From Nitrospina sp. (lineage in GTDB: Bacteria; Nitrospinota; Nitrospinia; Nitrospinales; Nitrospinaceae), in assembly GCA_004357435.1 (NCBI GenBank), contig SMVS01000093.1, forward strand, positions 1-6,185: DNA of 6,185 nt, written 5' to 3'. The notes beneath the pieces are model-generated. The model was not told the DNA's origin, did not search any database, and saw only the letters and a list, made by a program, of their open reading frames with translations. Below are positions 1-5,710 of this stretch, one piece after another (the first letter of the stretch is position 1; every line of letters begins with the position of its first letter). Position numbers and translations under genes: made by a program.

Positions 1-27
1 CCAGTTACCTGCGGAGGTAATCCGCGG

Positions 28-927
28 TCAGGCGAACAGGCTGGCGAACCAATGCCACATATTGATCAAGCCTTCCTTGACCAGCCGAAAAAATTTACCG
101 GTGGTGCTTTCCACGAAGTCCAGGTACTCCTGCGCTTCCTGACTTCTTTCCGAATCGGTGAGTTCGGCTTCCTCAGGCGGGCGCTGGCTGTTGTCGCCAG
201 CGGCCAGTGCCAGCGTAGCGGGGGTTGGGTCACCGGCTGGTCCTTCAGCCAGCCCAACAGGCTCTTCGTTTTGTTCCCCGGCTGCCATTTTCATCTGGCC
301 CATTGCAGGGGAGGTGGCAGGCTCAGGTTTTGCGGTACTGCCCGCAAGGGTTGAACGCAGAACCGAGTCTGACCCATTTAGCCCTGCCCGGTCGCCATCT
401 GCCGCAGCCTGGGCGGCTTGAGTTGCGGCCAGGTGGCGCAACTCTTCGGTCAAGCGGATGACATCTTCATCCAGTGTGCTCAGCGAATTCTGGTGAGACT
501 TGAAGGTTTCCGCCACTTCAGATTGATGGCCTTGCAGGGAGCTGTTGAAGGTAGCCAATTGTTGTTGATTTTGTTGCAGGCGTTGCAGGTCCGCTTCCAC
601 CGTATCCAGGCGGGAGGTCATTTGGTTGAACCCGACCTGCACTTCCTGGCGCAGGTTTTTTTGTTCCCCATGTATCCAGTAAGCGCCACCCCCGACTGTG
701 GCCAGAACCAATATCAAAAGAAGCGGAGCGAGGGAAAAGGATTTTCTGGGAGTGGGTGGCGAGTCTGGCCCGGCGGGATTCGTTGCCAGGTTTTCGGGTG
801 GAGACAAATCTTCGGATGCAGATCCGGCATCAACATTTTCCTGACCCGATGCAGACGCCGTGTCCTCTGCCGGATTAGGCTGGGAAGCGTCGGGATTGGA
901 TTCCGGGTTGTCGTTTTTATCGCTCAA
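28..927 (-). CDS. Membrane-anchored coiled-coil protein of unknown function
   Basis: I do not recognise this protein (299 aa from the chosen start). Seen: residues 1-62 are hydrophilic, rich in Pro, Ser, Asn, Asp and Glu, and probably disordered, ending in a basic Arg-Lys pair. Residues 64-85 form one hydrophobic membrane segment. Residues 88-176 are Gln/Leu-rich with heptad-like spacing, which suggests a coiled coil. A low-complexity Ala/Gly/Pro/Glu linker follows to about 250. The last 33 residues are aromatic and amphipathic, with Trp and Phe near the C-terminus. Inferred topology: N-terminus in the cytoplasm, coiled coil in the periplasm. The order (disordered tail, membrane segment, coiled coil) recalls HemX-like proteins, but I see no diagnostic motif. 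Start: the frame is open back to 1050, inside hisG, but that part is a shadow of hisG. The TTG at 927 lies 5 nt after the hisG stop, and no ATG occurs before the membrane segment. There is no strong Shine-Dalgarno, so coupling to hisG translation is likely. Confidence 0.72.
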   Translation of the reverse strand: MSDKNDNPESNPDASQPNPAEDTASASGQENVDAGSASEDLSPPENLATNPAGPDSPPTPRKSFSLAPLLLILVLATVGGGAYWIHGEQKNLRQEVQVGFNQMTSRLDTVEADLQRLQQNQQQLATFNSSLQGHQSEVAETFKSHQNSLSTLDEDVIRLTEELRHLAATQAAQAAADGDRAGLNGSDSVLRSTLAGSTAKPEPATSPAMGQMKMAAGEQNEEPVGLAEGPAGDPTPATLALAAGDNSQRPPEEAELTDSERSQEAQEYLDFVESTTGKFFRLVKEGLINMWHWFASLFA

Positions 928-932
928 AGTTT

Positions 933-1811
933 TTATTCGATCACTTTGTTGAGTGGAAATTCGACGATGTCCTCCGCGCCGGCGGATTTCAGGTCGGGGA
1001 CAATATCGCGCACCAGTTTTTCTTCCAGGATCACCGTCAAGTCCACCCATTGGGGATCACTCAACTCGGCGACCGTGGGCTTGATGCCCTGCGGTAATAT
1101 CTTCATGATGGCGGCGAGCGCGGTTTTGGGAATGTTCATGAGCAGGCCGACTTTTGAATTGGCCGCCATGGCGCCCTTCAGCATGAGCACCAATCGGTCC
1201 ACCTTGTTGCGTTTCCATTCATCCTGGTAGGCGGTTTTATTCATGATGAACTTGGTGTTCGACTCCATGATCGTGTCCACGATACGCAGATTGTTGGCGC
1301 GCAGTGAATTTCCGGTTTCCGTGACTTCCACAATCGCGTCGGCCAGTTTGGGAGGTTTGACCTCCGTGGCTCCCCAAGAGAATTCGACCAACGCGGTCAC
1401 CCCGTGTTTTTTGAGATAGTCGGTGGTCATGTTCACCGCTTCGGTGGCGATGCGTTTGCCTTCCAGGTCCTTGACCGATTGAATGTCAGAATCGTTGGGC
1501 ACCGCCAGCACCCAGCGCACCGGCCGCGCCGAGGTTTTGGAGTACACCAGGTCGGCGATGTCTTCGACCTCCACCCGATTTTCCATGATCCAGTCCTTGC
1601 CGGTGAGTCCGGCATCCAACACGCCATCCGCCACATAGCGGGCGATTTCCTGAGCGCGGATCAGCATGCATTCGATTTCGTCATCGTCGATGCTGGGAAA
1701 GTAGGAGCGACTGCTGATTTTAATTTGATACCCTGCCTTGGCGAACAGTTTCACGGTCGCCTCTTCCAAACTGCCTTTGGGAATTCCTAATTTCAATACA
1801 TTACCACTCAT
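933..1811 (-). CDS. hisG: ATP phosphoribosyltransferase, long form (HisG)
   Basis: Catalyses the first, committed step of histidine synthesis: ATP plus PRPP gives N1-(5-phosphoribosyl)-ATP, in the cytoplasm. The 292-aa length matches the long, homohexameric form rather than the short form of about 210 aa that needs HisZ. Seen: the N-terminal motif GIPKGSL (9-15); GLTGKDW (68-74), typical of the bilobed catalytic fold; and a PRPP-binding segment around 158-176 with TETGNSLRANNL. Residues from about 205 to the end fit the HisG_C regulatory domain (ACT-like), which in the family binds histidine for feedback inhibition. Start: ATG at 1811 has AGGA 7 nt upstream (the minus-strand CAGGAA covers 1818-1823). 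It lies 31 bp downstream of hisI and is almost certainly co-transcribed with it. No key residue appears to be missing. Confidence 0.97.
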   Translation of the reverse strand: MSGNVLKLGIPKGSLEEATVKLFAKAGYQIKISSRSYFPSIDDDEIECMLIRAQEIARYVADGVLDAGLTGKDWIMENRVEVEDIADLVYSKTSARPVRWVLAVPNDSDIQSVKDLEGKRIATEAVNMTTDYLKKHGVTALVEFSWGATEVKPPKLADAIVEVTETGNSLRANNLRIVDTIMESNTKFIMNKTAYQDEWKRNKVDRLVLMLKGAMAANSKVGLLMNIPKTALAAIMKILPQGIKPTVAELSDPQWVDLTVILEEKLVRDIVPDLKSAGAEDIVEFPLNKVIE

Positions 1812-1842
1812 GAATTATTCCTGTAAAAACGGGGCGCACCCC

Positions 1843-2217
1843 TCATTTCTTTTTATAAACTTTTTCCGGATCGAATACTTTCTCCTCGACGATGGTCACC
1901 TCGCCGTTGAGCTTGCGGAAAAAACAACTGACATAACCTTTGTGGCAGGCGGCATTGCCGACCTGTTCCACCTTCAATAGAACGGTGTCCTGATCGCAGT
2001 CGATAAAAACTTCCTTCACCACTTGCACGTTGCCGCTTTCCTCACCTTTCATCCACTGCTTGTCGCGCGACCGGCTGTAAAACCAGGCTTTGCCGGTCTC
2101 CAGGGTTTTTTCCCAAGCGAAGGGATTCATGTACGCGAGCATCAGCACTTTTCCGGTGGCGGCATCCTGAATGATGGCGGGAATCAGGCCACCCATTTTA
2201 TCAAAATCCAATTCCAT
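1843..2217 (-). CDS. hisI: Phosphoribosyl-AMP cyclohydrolase (HisI)
   Basis: Third step of histidine synthesis: opens the adenine ring of phosphoribosyl-AMP to give ProFAR precursor, in the cytoplasm. From the chosen start it is 124 aa, the size of a stand-alone HisI. The HisE pyrophosphohydrolase domain often fused to its C-terminus is absent, so HisE must be encoded elsewhere. Seen: MLAYMN (26-31), WFYSRSR (45-51), the metal-binding DCDQD (73-77), and C91-H92 with C98 in the CHKGYVSCF motif; the two cysteines and the Asp cluster are the known zinc and magnesium ligands of the family. Start: the frame extends four codons upstream to a TTG at 2229, but that TTG overlaps the Shine-Dalgarno GGGAG. 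The ATG at 2217 is 5 nt after GGGAG and is preferred. It is the first gene of the minus-strand block. Confidence 0.97.
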   Translation of the reverse strand: MELDFDKMGGLIPAIIQDAATGKVLMLAYMNPFAWEKTLETGKAWFYSRSRDKQWMKGEESGNVQVVKEVFIDCDQDTVLLKVEQVGNAACHKGYVSCFFRKLNGEVTIVEEKVFDPEKVYKKK

Positions 2218-2222
2218 GGTCT

Positions 2223-2227
2223 CTCCC
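2223..2227 (-). promoter_or_regulatory. Ribosome binding site deciding the hisI start
   Basis: Minus-strand GGGAG ends 5 nt before the ATG at 2217. The competing in-frame TTG (2227-2229) overlaps this motif, so the ATG is the better start. Confidence 0.75.
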
Positions 2228-2241
2228 AAGTAAAACTGCGA

Positions 2242-2269
2242 ATTGTAATTAGTATTGATTTTTAGTCAA
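2242..2269 (-). promoter_or_regulatory. Sigma70-type promoter for hisI-hisG and downstream gene
   Basis: On the minus strand, TTGACT (plus-strand 2264-2269, 5 of 6 matches to the -35 consensus) is followed after 16 nt by TACAAT (plus-strand 2242-2247, 5 of 6 matches to the -10 consensus). Transcription would start near 2235, leaving a leader of only about 18 nt before the hisI ATG. That is too short for a histidine leader peptide or T-box, so no attenuation is visible. Confidence 0.6.
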
Positions 2270-2272
2270 CAT

Positions 2273-2278
2273 TATAAT
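2273..2278 (+). promoter_or_regulatory. Possible -10 box for the plus-strand block (weak)
   Basis: A perfect TATAAT lies here on the plus strand, 3 nt beyond the -35 box of the divergent hisI promoter. The best -35 at 18 nt spacing is TTAGTA (2249-2254), only 3 of 6 matches and inside the opposing promoter's spacer. If used, the leader before the LRR gene would be about 130 nt. I found no better plus-strand promoter between here and 2414, so how the right block is transcribed is uncertain. Confidence 0.25.
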
Positions 2279-2332
2279 AGCCTGTCTCGAACGGAAATTA
2301 AAACCATCATTGGCCTGATCCGCCCGGAGAAT

Positions 2333-2360
2333 CCCATTTAACCATATATTAAATAATGGG
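2333..2360. repeat. Imperfect inverted repeat upstream of the LRR gene
   Basis: CCCATT (2333-2338) and AATGGG (2355-2360) are perfect inverted arms around an AT-rich centre that includes further TTAA-type complementarity. It lies 55 bp before the LRR start. It could be an operator or a 5' leader hairpin; there is no T-run, so it does not look like an intrinsic terminator. Confidence 0.35.
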
Positions 2361-2414
2361 TTATGCTGGAAGCTCAGGTCAATTTAAAAACCTGCTGAAG
2401 GTGAGAAATTTATT

Positions 2415-3035
2415 ATGCCGTCTCTAAGTGGAATCAAAATTTATGATATGGACGAGCCCTGCAATTATACCGGGCAAGCATTAGTCGACGCCATGGTCCG
2501 GCTGGTGGGCGACGGGTTGTCCGCCAATGGCCGCGAATTGAATTTGAAAGGATGCTGTGTGGGGGTCAACGGCATTAAAGTGATTGCCGGTGACGAACGC
2601 ATCGCGAATATCAAACGCCTCAATCTGGGCGGCAACAAAATCGGGGATCCAGGCGCGCACTTCCTGGCCGAGACCGAAGTGTTTAGCAAGCTCACCTGGC
2701 TGGAACTCGGCGGCAATGACATCGGGCCGGATGGCATCCGCGACATTGTGAAATCCAAGGTGCTTGCAAAACTTAAAACCCTCAACCTTTACAGAAATTA
2801 TCTTAAGGATGAAGGGGCCATCATTCTCGCCAATGAAAATGAGCTGAAGAAAATCGAAGAAATGGATCTGGCGCAAAACGAAATTGATGATGAAGGATTT
2901 CTGGCCCTGTCGAAAACCGAGCGGTTCCCCGAGCTGGTGGCCATTTGCCTGGACAATAATTTCGGCACGCGGGAAGGCAAAGCCAACGCCCGGCTGGGTA
3001 AAGCTTTTAAAAAACTTGATTCTTTAAATATCTAA
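2415..3035 (+). CDS. Small cytoplasmic leucine-rich-repeat protein (RNase-inhibitor-like)
   Basis: A 206-aa protein of unknown function. Seen: residues 1-39 form a non-repeat N-terminal cap. Six tandem repeats of exactly 27 residues follow, beginning at 40, 67, 94, 121, 148 and 175, and the chain ends with LNI of a started seventh. The repeat reads roughly xxLxLxxNxIxxxGxxxLxxxxxLxxL, the alternating strand-helix pattern of ribonuclease-inhibitor-type LRRs. Repeat 6 has diverged (CLDNN, then a basic helix) and may act as the C-terminal cap. There is no signal peptide or membrane segment, so it is probably cytoplasmic. LRR folds usually bind proteins, but no partner is evident. Start: ATG at 2415 has AGGTGA (2399-2404) upstream at 10 nt spacing. 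It is the first gene of the plus-strand block, 32 bp before yqgE, so co-transcription is likely. A functional link to YqgE is not shown by the sequence. Confidence 0.9.
   Translation: MPSLSGIKIYDMDEPCNYTGQALVDAMVRLVGDGLSANGRELNLKGCCVGVNGIKVIAGDERIANIKRLNLGGNKIGDPGAHFLAETEVFSKLTWLELGGNDIGPDGIRDIVKSKVLAKLKTLNLYRNYLKDEGAIILANENELKKIEEMDLAQNEIDDEGFLALSKTERFPELVAICLDNNFGTREGKANARLGKAFKKLDSLNI
2532..3017 (+). repeat. Six in-frame 81-bp LRR-coding units
   Basis: The six 27-residue repeats correspond to six 81-bp units with no length change between them. The protein pattern is well kept, but the DNA units differ widely. This points to an old duplication held by selection rather than a recent, unstable tandem array. 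Confidence 0.85.
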
Positions 3036-3067
3036 AATATTCAGTAAACATTCAAAGGGTTTTTAAA

Positions 3068-3640
3068 ATGGAAAACGGGTCTTATGGCAAAGGATCCTTC
3101 CTCGTCGCCAATCCAGTTCTGCCCGATCCTAATTTTTCCAGGACCGTGATTCTGTTATGCGACCACAACGAAGAGGGATCCTTCGGGTTGGTGGTGAATC
3201 GCAAATCCCACTTGCGGGCCGCGGAGGTTTTCGTCAATGCCGATCTGCTGAAAAAATCCGGGTACGATCATGAAGTGTATATCGGTGGCCCGGTAATGCC
3301 GTCGCAGGTGTTTTATTTATGTCGTTATCCCGAGCCGCTGGTCGATCTGGAAACGGTTTGTCCCGGAATCCAAATGGGTATGAGTTGGGAAAACCTGGAC
3401 GAGGTGTTGCGGCATTTGGAAAATCCGAGTCAGGACCTGCGTTTTTATATGGGGTACTCCGGTTGGGGAGCGGATCAACTGGCGGGTGAAATGGAACAGC
3501 GCAGTTGGCTGACGCGGTCTGCTGAAAAAGACAAGGTGTTTGGGAGTCCTGAATCCCGAATTTGGGCCGATGTGGTGCGTTCCATGGGAGCGGAATATGA
3601 GTACCTGCTGAGCGCTCCCGTCGACCCACGGAATAATTAA
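3068..3640 (+). CDS. yqgE: YqgE/AlgH family protein (UPF0301)
   Basis: Member of the YqgE/AlgH (UPF0301) family, 190 aa, close to the usual length. Seen: the N-terminal family signature GSFLVANPVLPDPNFSRTVI (9-28), then GSFGLVVNR (37-45), GGPV (73-76), and the most diagnostic block GYSGWGADQL (129-138) followed by E141 and W147. The family is conserved in Gram-negative bacteria but its biochemical role is not established; the AlgH name comes from an alginate regulation phenotype in Pseudomonas. There is no signal peptide, so it is cytoplasmic. In many proteobacteria it neighbours yqgF/ruvX; here it sits between an LRR gene and a pseudouridine synthase gene instead. Start: ATG at 3068 is preceded by AAAGGG (3054-3059) at 8 nt spacing. 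The stop is 4 nt before the next start, so translational coupling is likely. Confidence 0.96.
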   Translation: MENGSYGKGSFLVANPVLPDPNFSRTVILLCDHNEEGSFGLVVNRKSHLRAAEVFVNADLLKKSGYDHEVYIGGPVMPSQVFYLCRYPEPLVDLETVCPGIQMGMSWENLDEVLRHLENPSQDLRFYMGYSGWGADQLAGEMEQRSWLTRSAEKDKVFGSPESRIWADVVRSMGAEYEYLLSAPVDPRNN

Positions 3641-3644
3641 TCCC

Positions 3645-4541
3645 TTGGCCCAATTATTTTCTCCCCCCCCTGCCGAACAAATTTACCAGTCCTACCTTCC
3701 CGGAAAATATTTTGGCGCCCGTATCGAAAAATATTTTTCCGCGCGTTTTCCGTATTTTAGTGAAGAAGAATGGGTGCAACGTATCACCGATGGCCTCATC
3801 ACGGTCAACGGAAAACGGGTTGTGCCGGGGACGGTTCTTCAAGAACACGATTTTATCGTGACGCGCATGGGACGCCGCCAGGAACCGCCGGTCGACCGCA
3901 CCCTGGATGTCCTGTTTGAAAACCAGCATGTCCGCATTTTCAACAAGGGCGCTCCCCTGCCGGTTCATCCTTGCGGCCGTTATTTCAAGAACAGCATGAC
4001 CGAGCTGTTGAAGGAAGCGTACCCGGATGAGGTGCCGCGGCCGGTGCAACGCCTGGATGCGCTGACCACCGGGCTGGTGGTCTTTGCTAAAACCCGTCCT
4101 TCAGCGGCGGTTCTCATGCGCGAATTTTCCGGCAACCGGGTGCAAAAAGAATACTGGGCGTTGGTGGAAGGGGTTCCGGAAAAGCGGGCATTCGAAGTCA
4201 ACGCTCCGATCGGAAAAGTCAAAGGCTCGGTGCGCGCCGTTGGCCCGGAACTGCCCAACTCGAAGTCCGCCCGCACCGCGTTTGAATGTCTGGGATCGCG
4301 CAACGGCCGCTCGCTTTTGAAAGCGATGCCCCACACCGGACGCACCAACCAGATTCGGGTTCACCTGGCGCACATCGGTTTGCCTTTGGTGAACGACCCG
4401 GTCTACGGCACGCCGTCTCCGGACCTGCCGGCGCTGGGATTGCACGCAACCCGCTTGCGTTTTAATTGCTTTGATGATTTCATTGATGTGTCCGCGCCTT
4501 GCCCCGGATATTTTGAACCTTATATGGGTCTGCCGCGCTAA
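3645..4541 (+). CDS. RluA-family RNA pseudouridine synthase
   Basis: Converts specific uridines in rRNA or tRNA to pseudouridine; the target cannot be read from sequence. It is 298 aa. Seen: an S4-like RNA-binding domain at about 24-74, with the LITVNGKRV segment at 51-59; a catalytic domain with PVHPCGRY (106-113); and QRLDALTTGL (135-144), in which D138 is the expected nucleophile. KEYWALVEG (168-176) and TGRTNQIRVHL (231-241) follow, with NDPVYG at 250-255. Two departures from the common family motifs are visible: Gln replaces His in HRLD, and Asn replaces His in GRTHQIR. This suggests a distinct subgroup, so I give no rlu symbol. Start: TTG at 3645 is the first usual start codon after an in-frame stop at 3609, and the next Met is at residue 75, beyond the S4 domain. 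No good Shine-Dalgarno is present; the yqgE stop ends at 3640, so coupled re-initiation is likely. Confidence 0.95.
   Translation: MAQLFSPPPAEQIYQSYLPGKYFGARIEKYFSARFPYFSEEEWVQRITDGLITVNGKRVVPGTVLQEHDFIVTRMGRRQEPPVDRTLDVLFENQHVRIFNKGAPLPVHPCGRYFKNSMTELLKEAYPDEVPRPVQRLDALTTGLVVFAKTRPSAAVLMREFSGNRVQKEYWALVEGVPEKRAFEVNAPIGKVKGSVRAVGPELPNSKSARTAFECLGSRNGRSLLKAMPHTGRTNQIRVHLAHIGLPLVNDPVYGTPSPDLPALGLHATRLRFNCFDDFIDVSAPCPGYFEPYMGLPR
3663..3670 (+). repeat. Run of eight C near the rluA-family gene start
   Basis: Eight consecutive C encode part of Ser-Pro-Pro-Pro at codons 6-9. A one-base slip here would shift frame before the S4 domain and abolish the enzyme. It may be a slippage site or simply an assembly-sensitive spot. 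Confidence 0.8.
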
Positions 4542-4562
4542 AAATAAGACGTATTAAAAATT

Positions 4563-5642
4563 ATGAATTCAAGTCCCCTGTGGTCCCTGCAAAATTCCGC
4601 GCCGCCCAGCGCCGCGCCCTCGAAGACCGTGCCCGCTCACGGGTTGATCGCGCGTGCGCGCAACGCGTTCTGGATGGCGCCGATGTCCGCCATCACGGAC
4701 GTGTGCTACCGCCAGCTTCTGGATGAGATGGGCGCGGGATTGCTCATTTCGGAACTGGTCTCGGTCAAAGGGTTGGTTTTCAATTCGGAGAAGACGCGGA
4801 AGATGATCCGGATACACGCTCATCCGGGAACGCTGGTGGGGGTACAATTGTTCGGGGAGTCGGCGGATGATTTTATTCGTGTGGCGCCGCTGGTGCAGGA
4901 AGCGGGCGCCGATTTTATTGACATCAATCTCGGATGCCCGGTCAAGAAGGTGGTGAAGAAAGGATGCGGCGCGGCGTTGATGCGCGACCCCGTTTTTTTG
5001 GAGCAATTTCTCACCCGCATCCAGCGGAATATTGGTTTGCCTCTGACCGTCAAAATGCGTACCGGCTGGAGCCAGGAAGAGTTGACCATTCACGAATGCG
5101 TGTCTGCCGCCGCCAATGCGGGCTGTGAATGGGTGGCCATCCACGGCCGGACCCGGCAACAGGCTTATTCCGGCCGGGCGGATTGGGATTTGATCGCCGA
5201 GGTCAAACGGCGCGCCCGCCTGCCCATCATCGGCAACGGCGATATCCGGGATGCAGAACGGGCGCAATCGCTGTATTCTAGCAGTGGCGTCGACGCCATC
5301 ATGATCGGCCGGGGGGCCTTGCGCAATCCCTGGATCTTCAAGCAATGTACTGGCGCGCTGGGCGCAACCCTGGAACCCACGCCGATGCAACTGCTGGCCC
5401 GTTATTTTGAGTTGCTGAAGGCGGTGTACGACACCCGGCTCACCCTGTTACAGCTCCGCAAAATGGCAATGTGGATGGCGTATGGTTACCCCGGTGCGGC
5501 GGCGTTTCGCAAAGCCCTGTTTCAACTGCACCGGGGAGCCGACGTTTTAGAAAAGGCCGAGGAGTTTTTTGACCGGACGGCGAGTCTCCCGATCCCCCAG
5601 TTCGACGAGTCCGAAGCTTTCATGATGGGGGGGCATGGCTGA
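4563..5642 (+). CDS. dus: tRNA-dihydrouridine synthase, DusB-like
   Basis: FMN- and NADPH-dependent enzyme that reduces uridine to dihydrouridine in tRNA. It is 359 aa, slightly longer than typical DusB (about 320). Seen: a TIM-barrel beginning with MAPMSAITD (38-46); ELVS (64-67); VQLFG (94-98); DINLGCP (120-126), with C125 as the expected catalytic acid; KKGCGAALM (132-140); VKMRTGW (163-169); and the FMN-phosphate region IHGRTRQQAYSG (193-204), GNGDI (224-228) and MIGRGALRNPW (247-257). A helical C-terminal part from about 270 fits the Dus RNA-binding domain. The DINLGCPVKKVVKKG pattern fits DusB better than DusA or DusC. Odd: residues 1-33 are a Ser/Pro/Ala-rich extension ahead of the barrel, and no clear Shine-Dalgarno precedes the ATG at 4563, so the true start may lie further in (for instance GTG at codon 23). 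It lies 21 bp after the pseudouridine synthase gene, the likely operon partner. Confidence 0.96.
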   Translation: MNSSPLWSLQNSAPPSAAPSKTVPAHGLIARARNAFWMAPMSAITDVCYRQLLDEMGAGLLISELVSVKGLVFNSEKTRKMIRIHAHPGTLVGVQLFGESADDFIRVAPLVQEAGADFIDINLGCPVKKVVKKGCGAALMRDPVFLEQFLTRIQRNIGLPLTVKMRTGWSQEELTIHECVSAAANAGCEWVAIHGRTRQQAYSGRADWDLIAEVKRRARLPIIGNGDIRDAERAQSLYSSSGVDAIMIGRGALRNPWIFKQCTGALGATLEPTPMQLLARYFELLKAVYDTRLTLLQLRKMAMWMAYGYPGAAAFRKALFQLHRGADVLEKAEEFFDRTASLPIPQFDESEAFMMGGHG

Positions 5643-5655
5643 AGCTGAACTCCCA

Positions 5656-5686
5656 TTGTCATGCAACCCAATAAAAGGAATTTACT
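5656..5686 (+). promoter_or_regulatory. Weak possible promoter for the cNMP-binding gene
   Basis: TTGTCA (5656-5661, 5 of 6 matches to the -35 consensus) is followed after a long 19-nt spacer by TTTACT (5681-5686, 4 of 6 matches to -10). It lies in the 68-bp gap after dus, the largest gap in the plus-strand block. Low confidence; read-through from dus is equally possible. Confidence 0.25.
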
Positions 5687-5710
5687 AAACCTGATCAATG
5701 GAACCCTGAC

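Noticed and set aside
928..1050. Upstream extension of the coiled-coil protein to an ATG at 1050
   Set aside because: It would overlap hisG by over 100 bp, and the extra 41 residues are an Arg-rich shadow of the hisG frame.
418..1230. Long plus-strand open frame (270 codons) across the coiled-coil gene and the hisG 3' end
   Set aside because: It is antisense to two better-supported genes, its translation has no recognisable domain, and it runs across the gene boundary.
2218..2240. Histidine attenuator or riboswitch upstream of hisI
   Set aside because: The predicted leader is only about 18 nt, with no run of His codons and no terminator hairpin.
4569..5390. Long minus-strand open frame (273 codons) opposite dus
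   Set aside because: The Dus protein shows many family motifs; the antisense translation is rich in Arg, His and Pro, typical of a shadow frame.
5698..5709. Three-codon ORF (Met-Glu-Pro-stop) just before the cNMP-binding gene
   Set aside because: The AAAAGGAA upstream is 17 nt away, too far for a normal Shine-Dalgarno, and its GGAA overlap is better explained as the ribosome binding site of the next gene.
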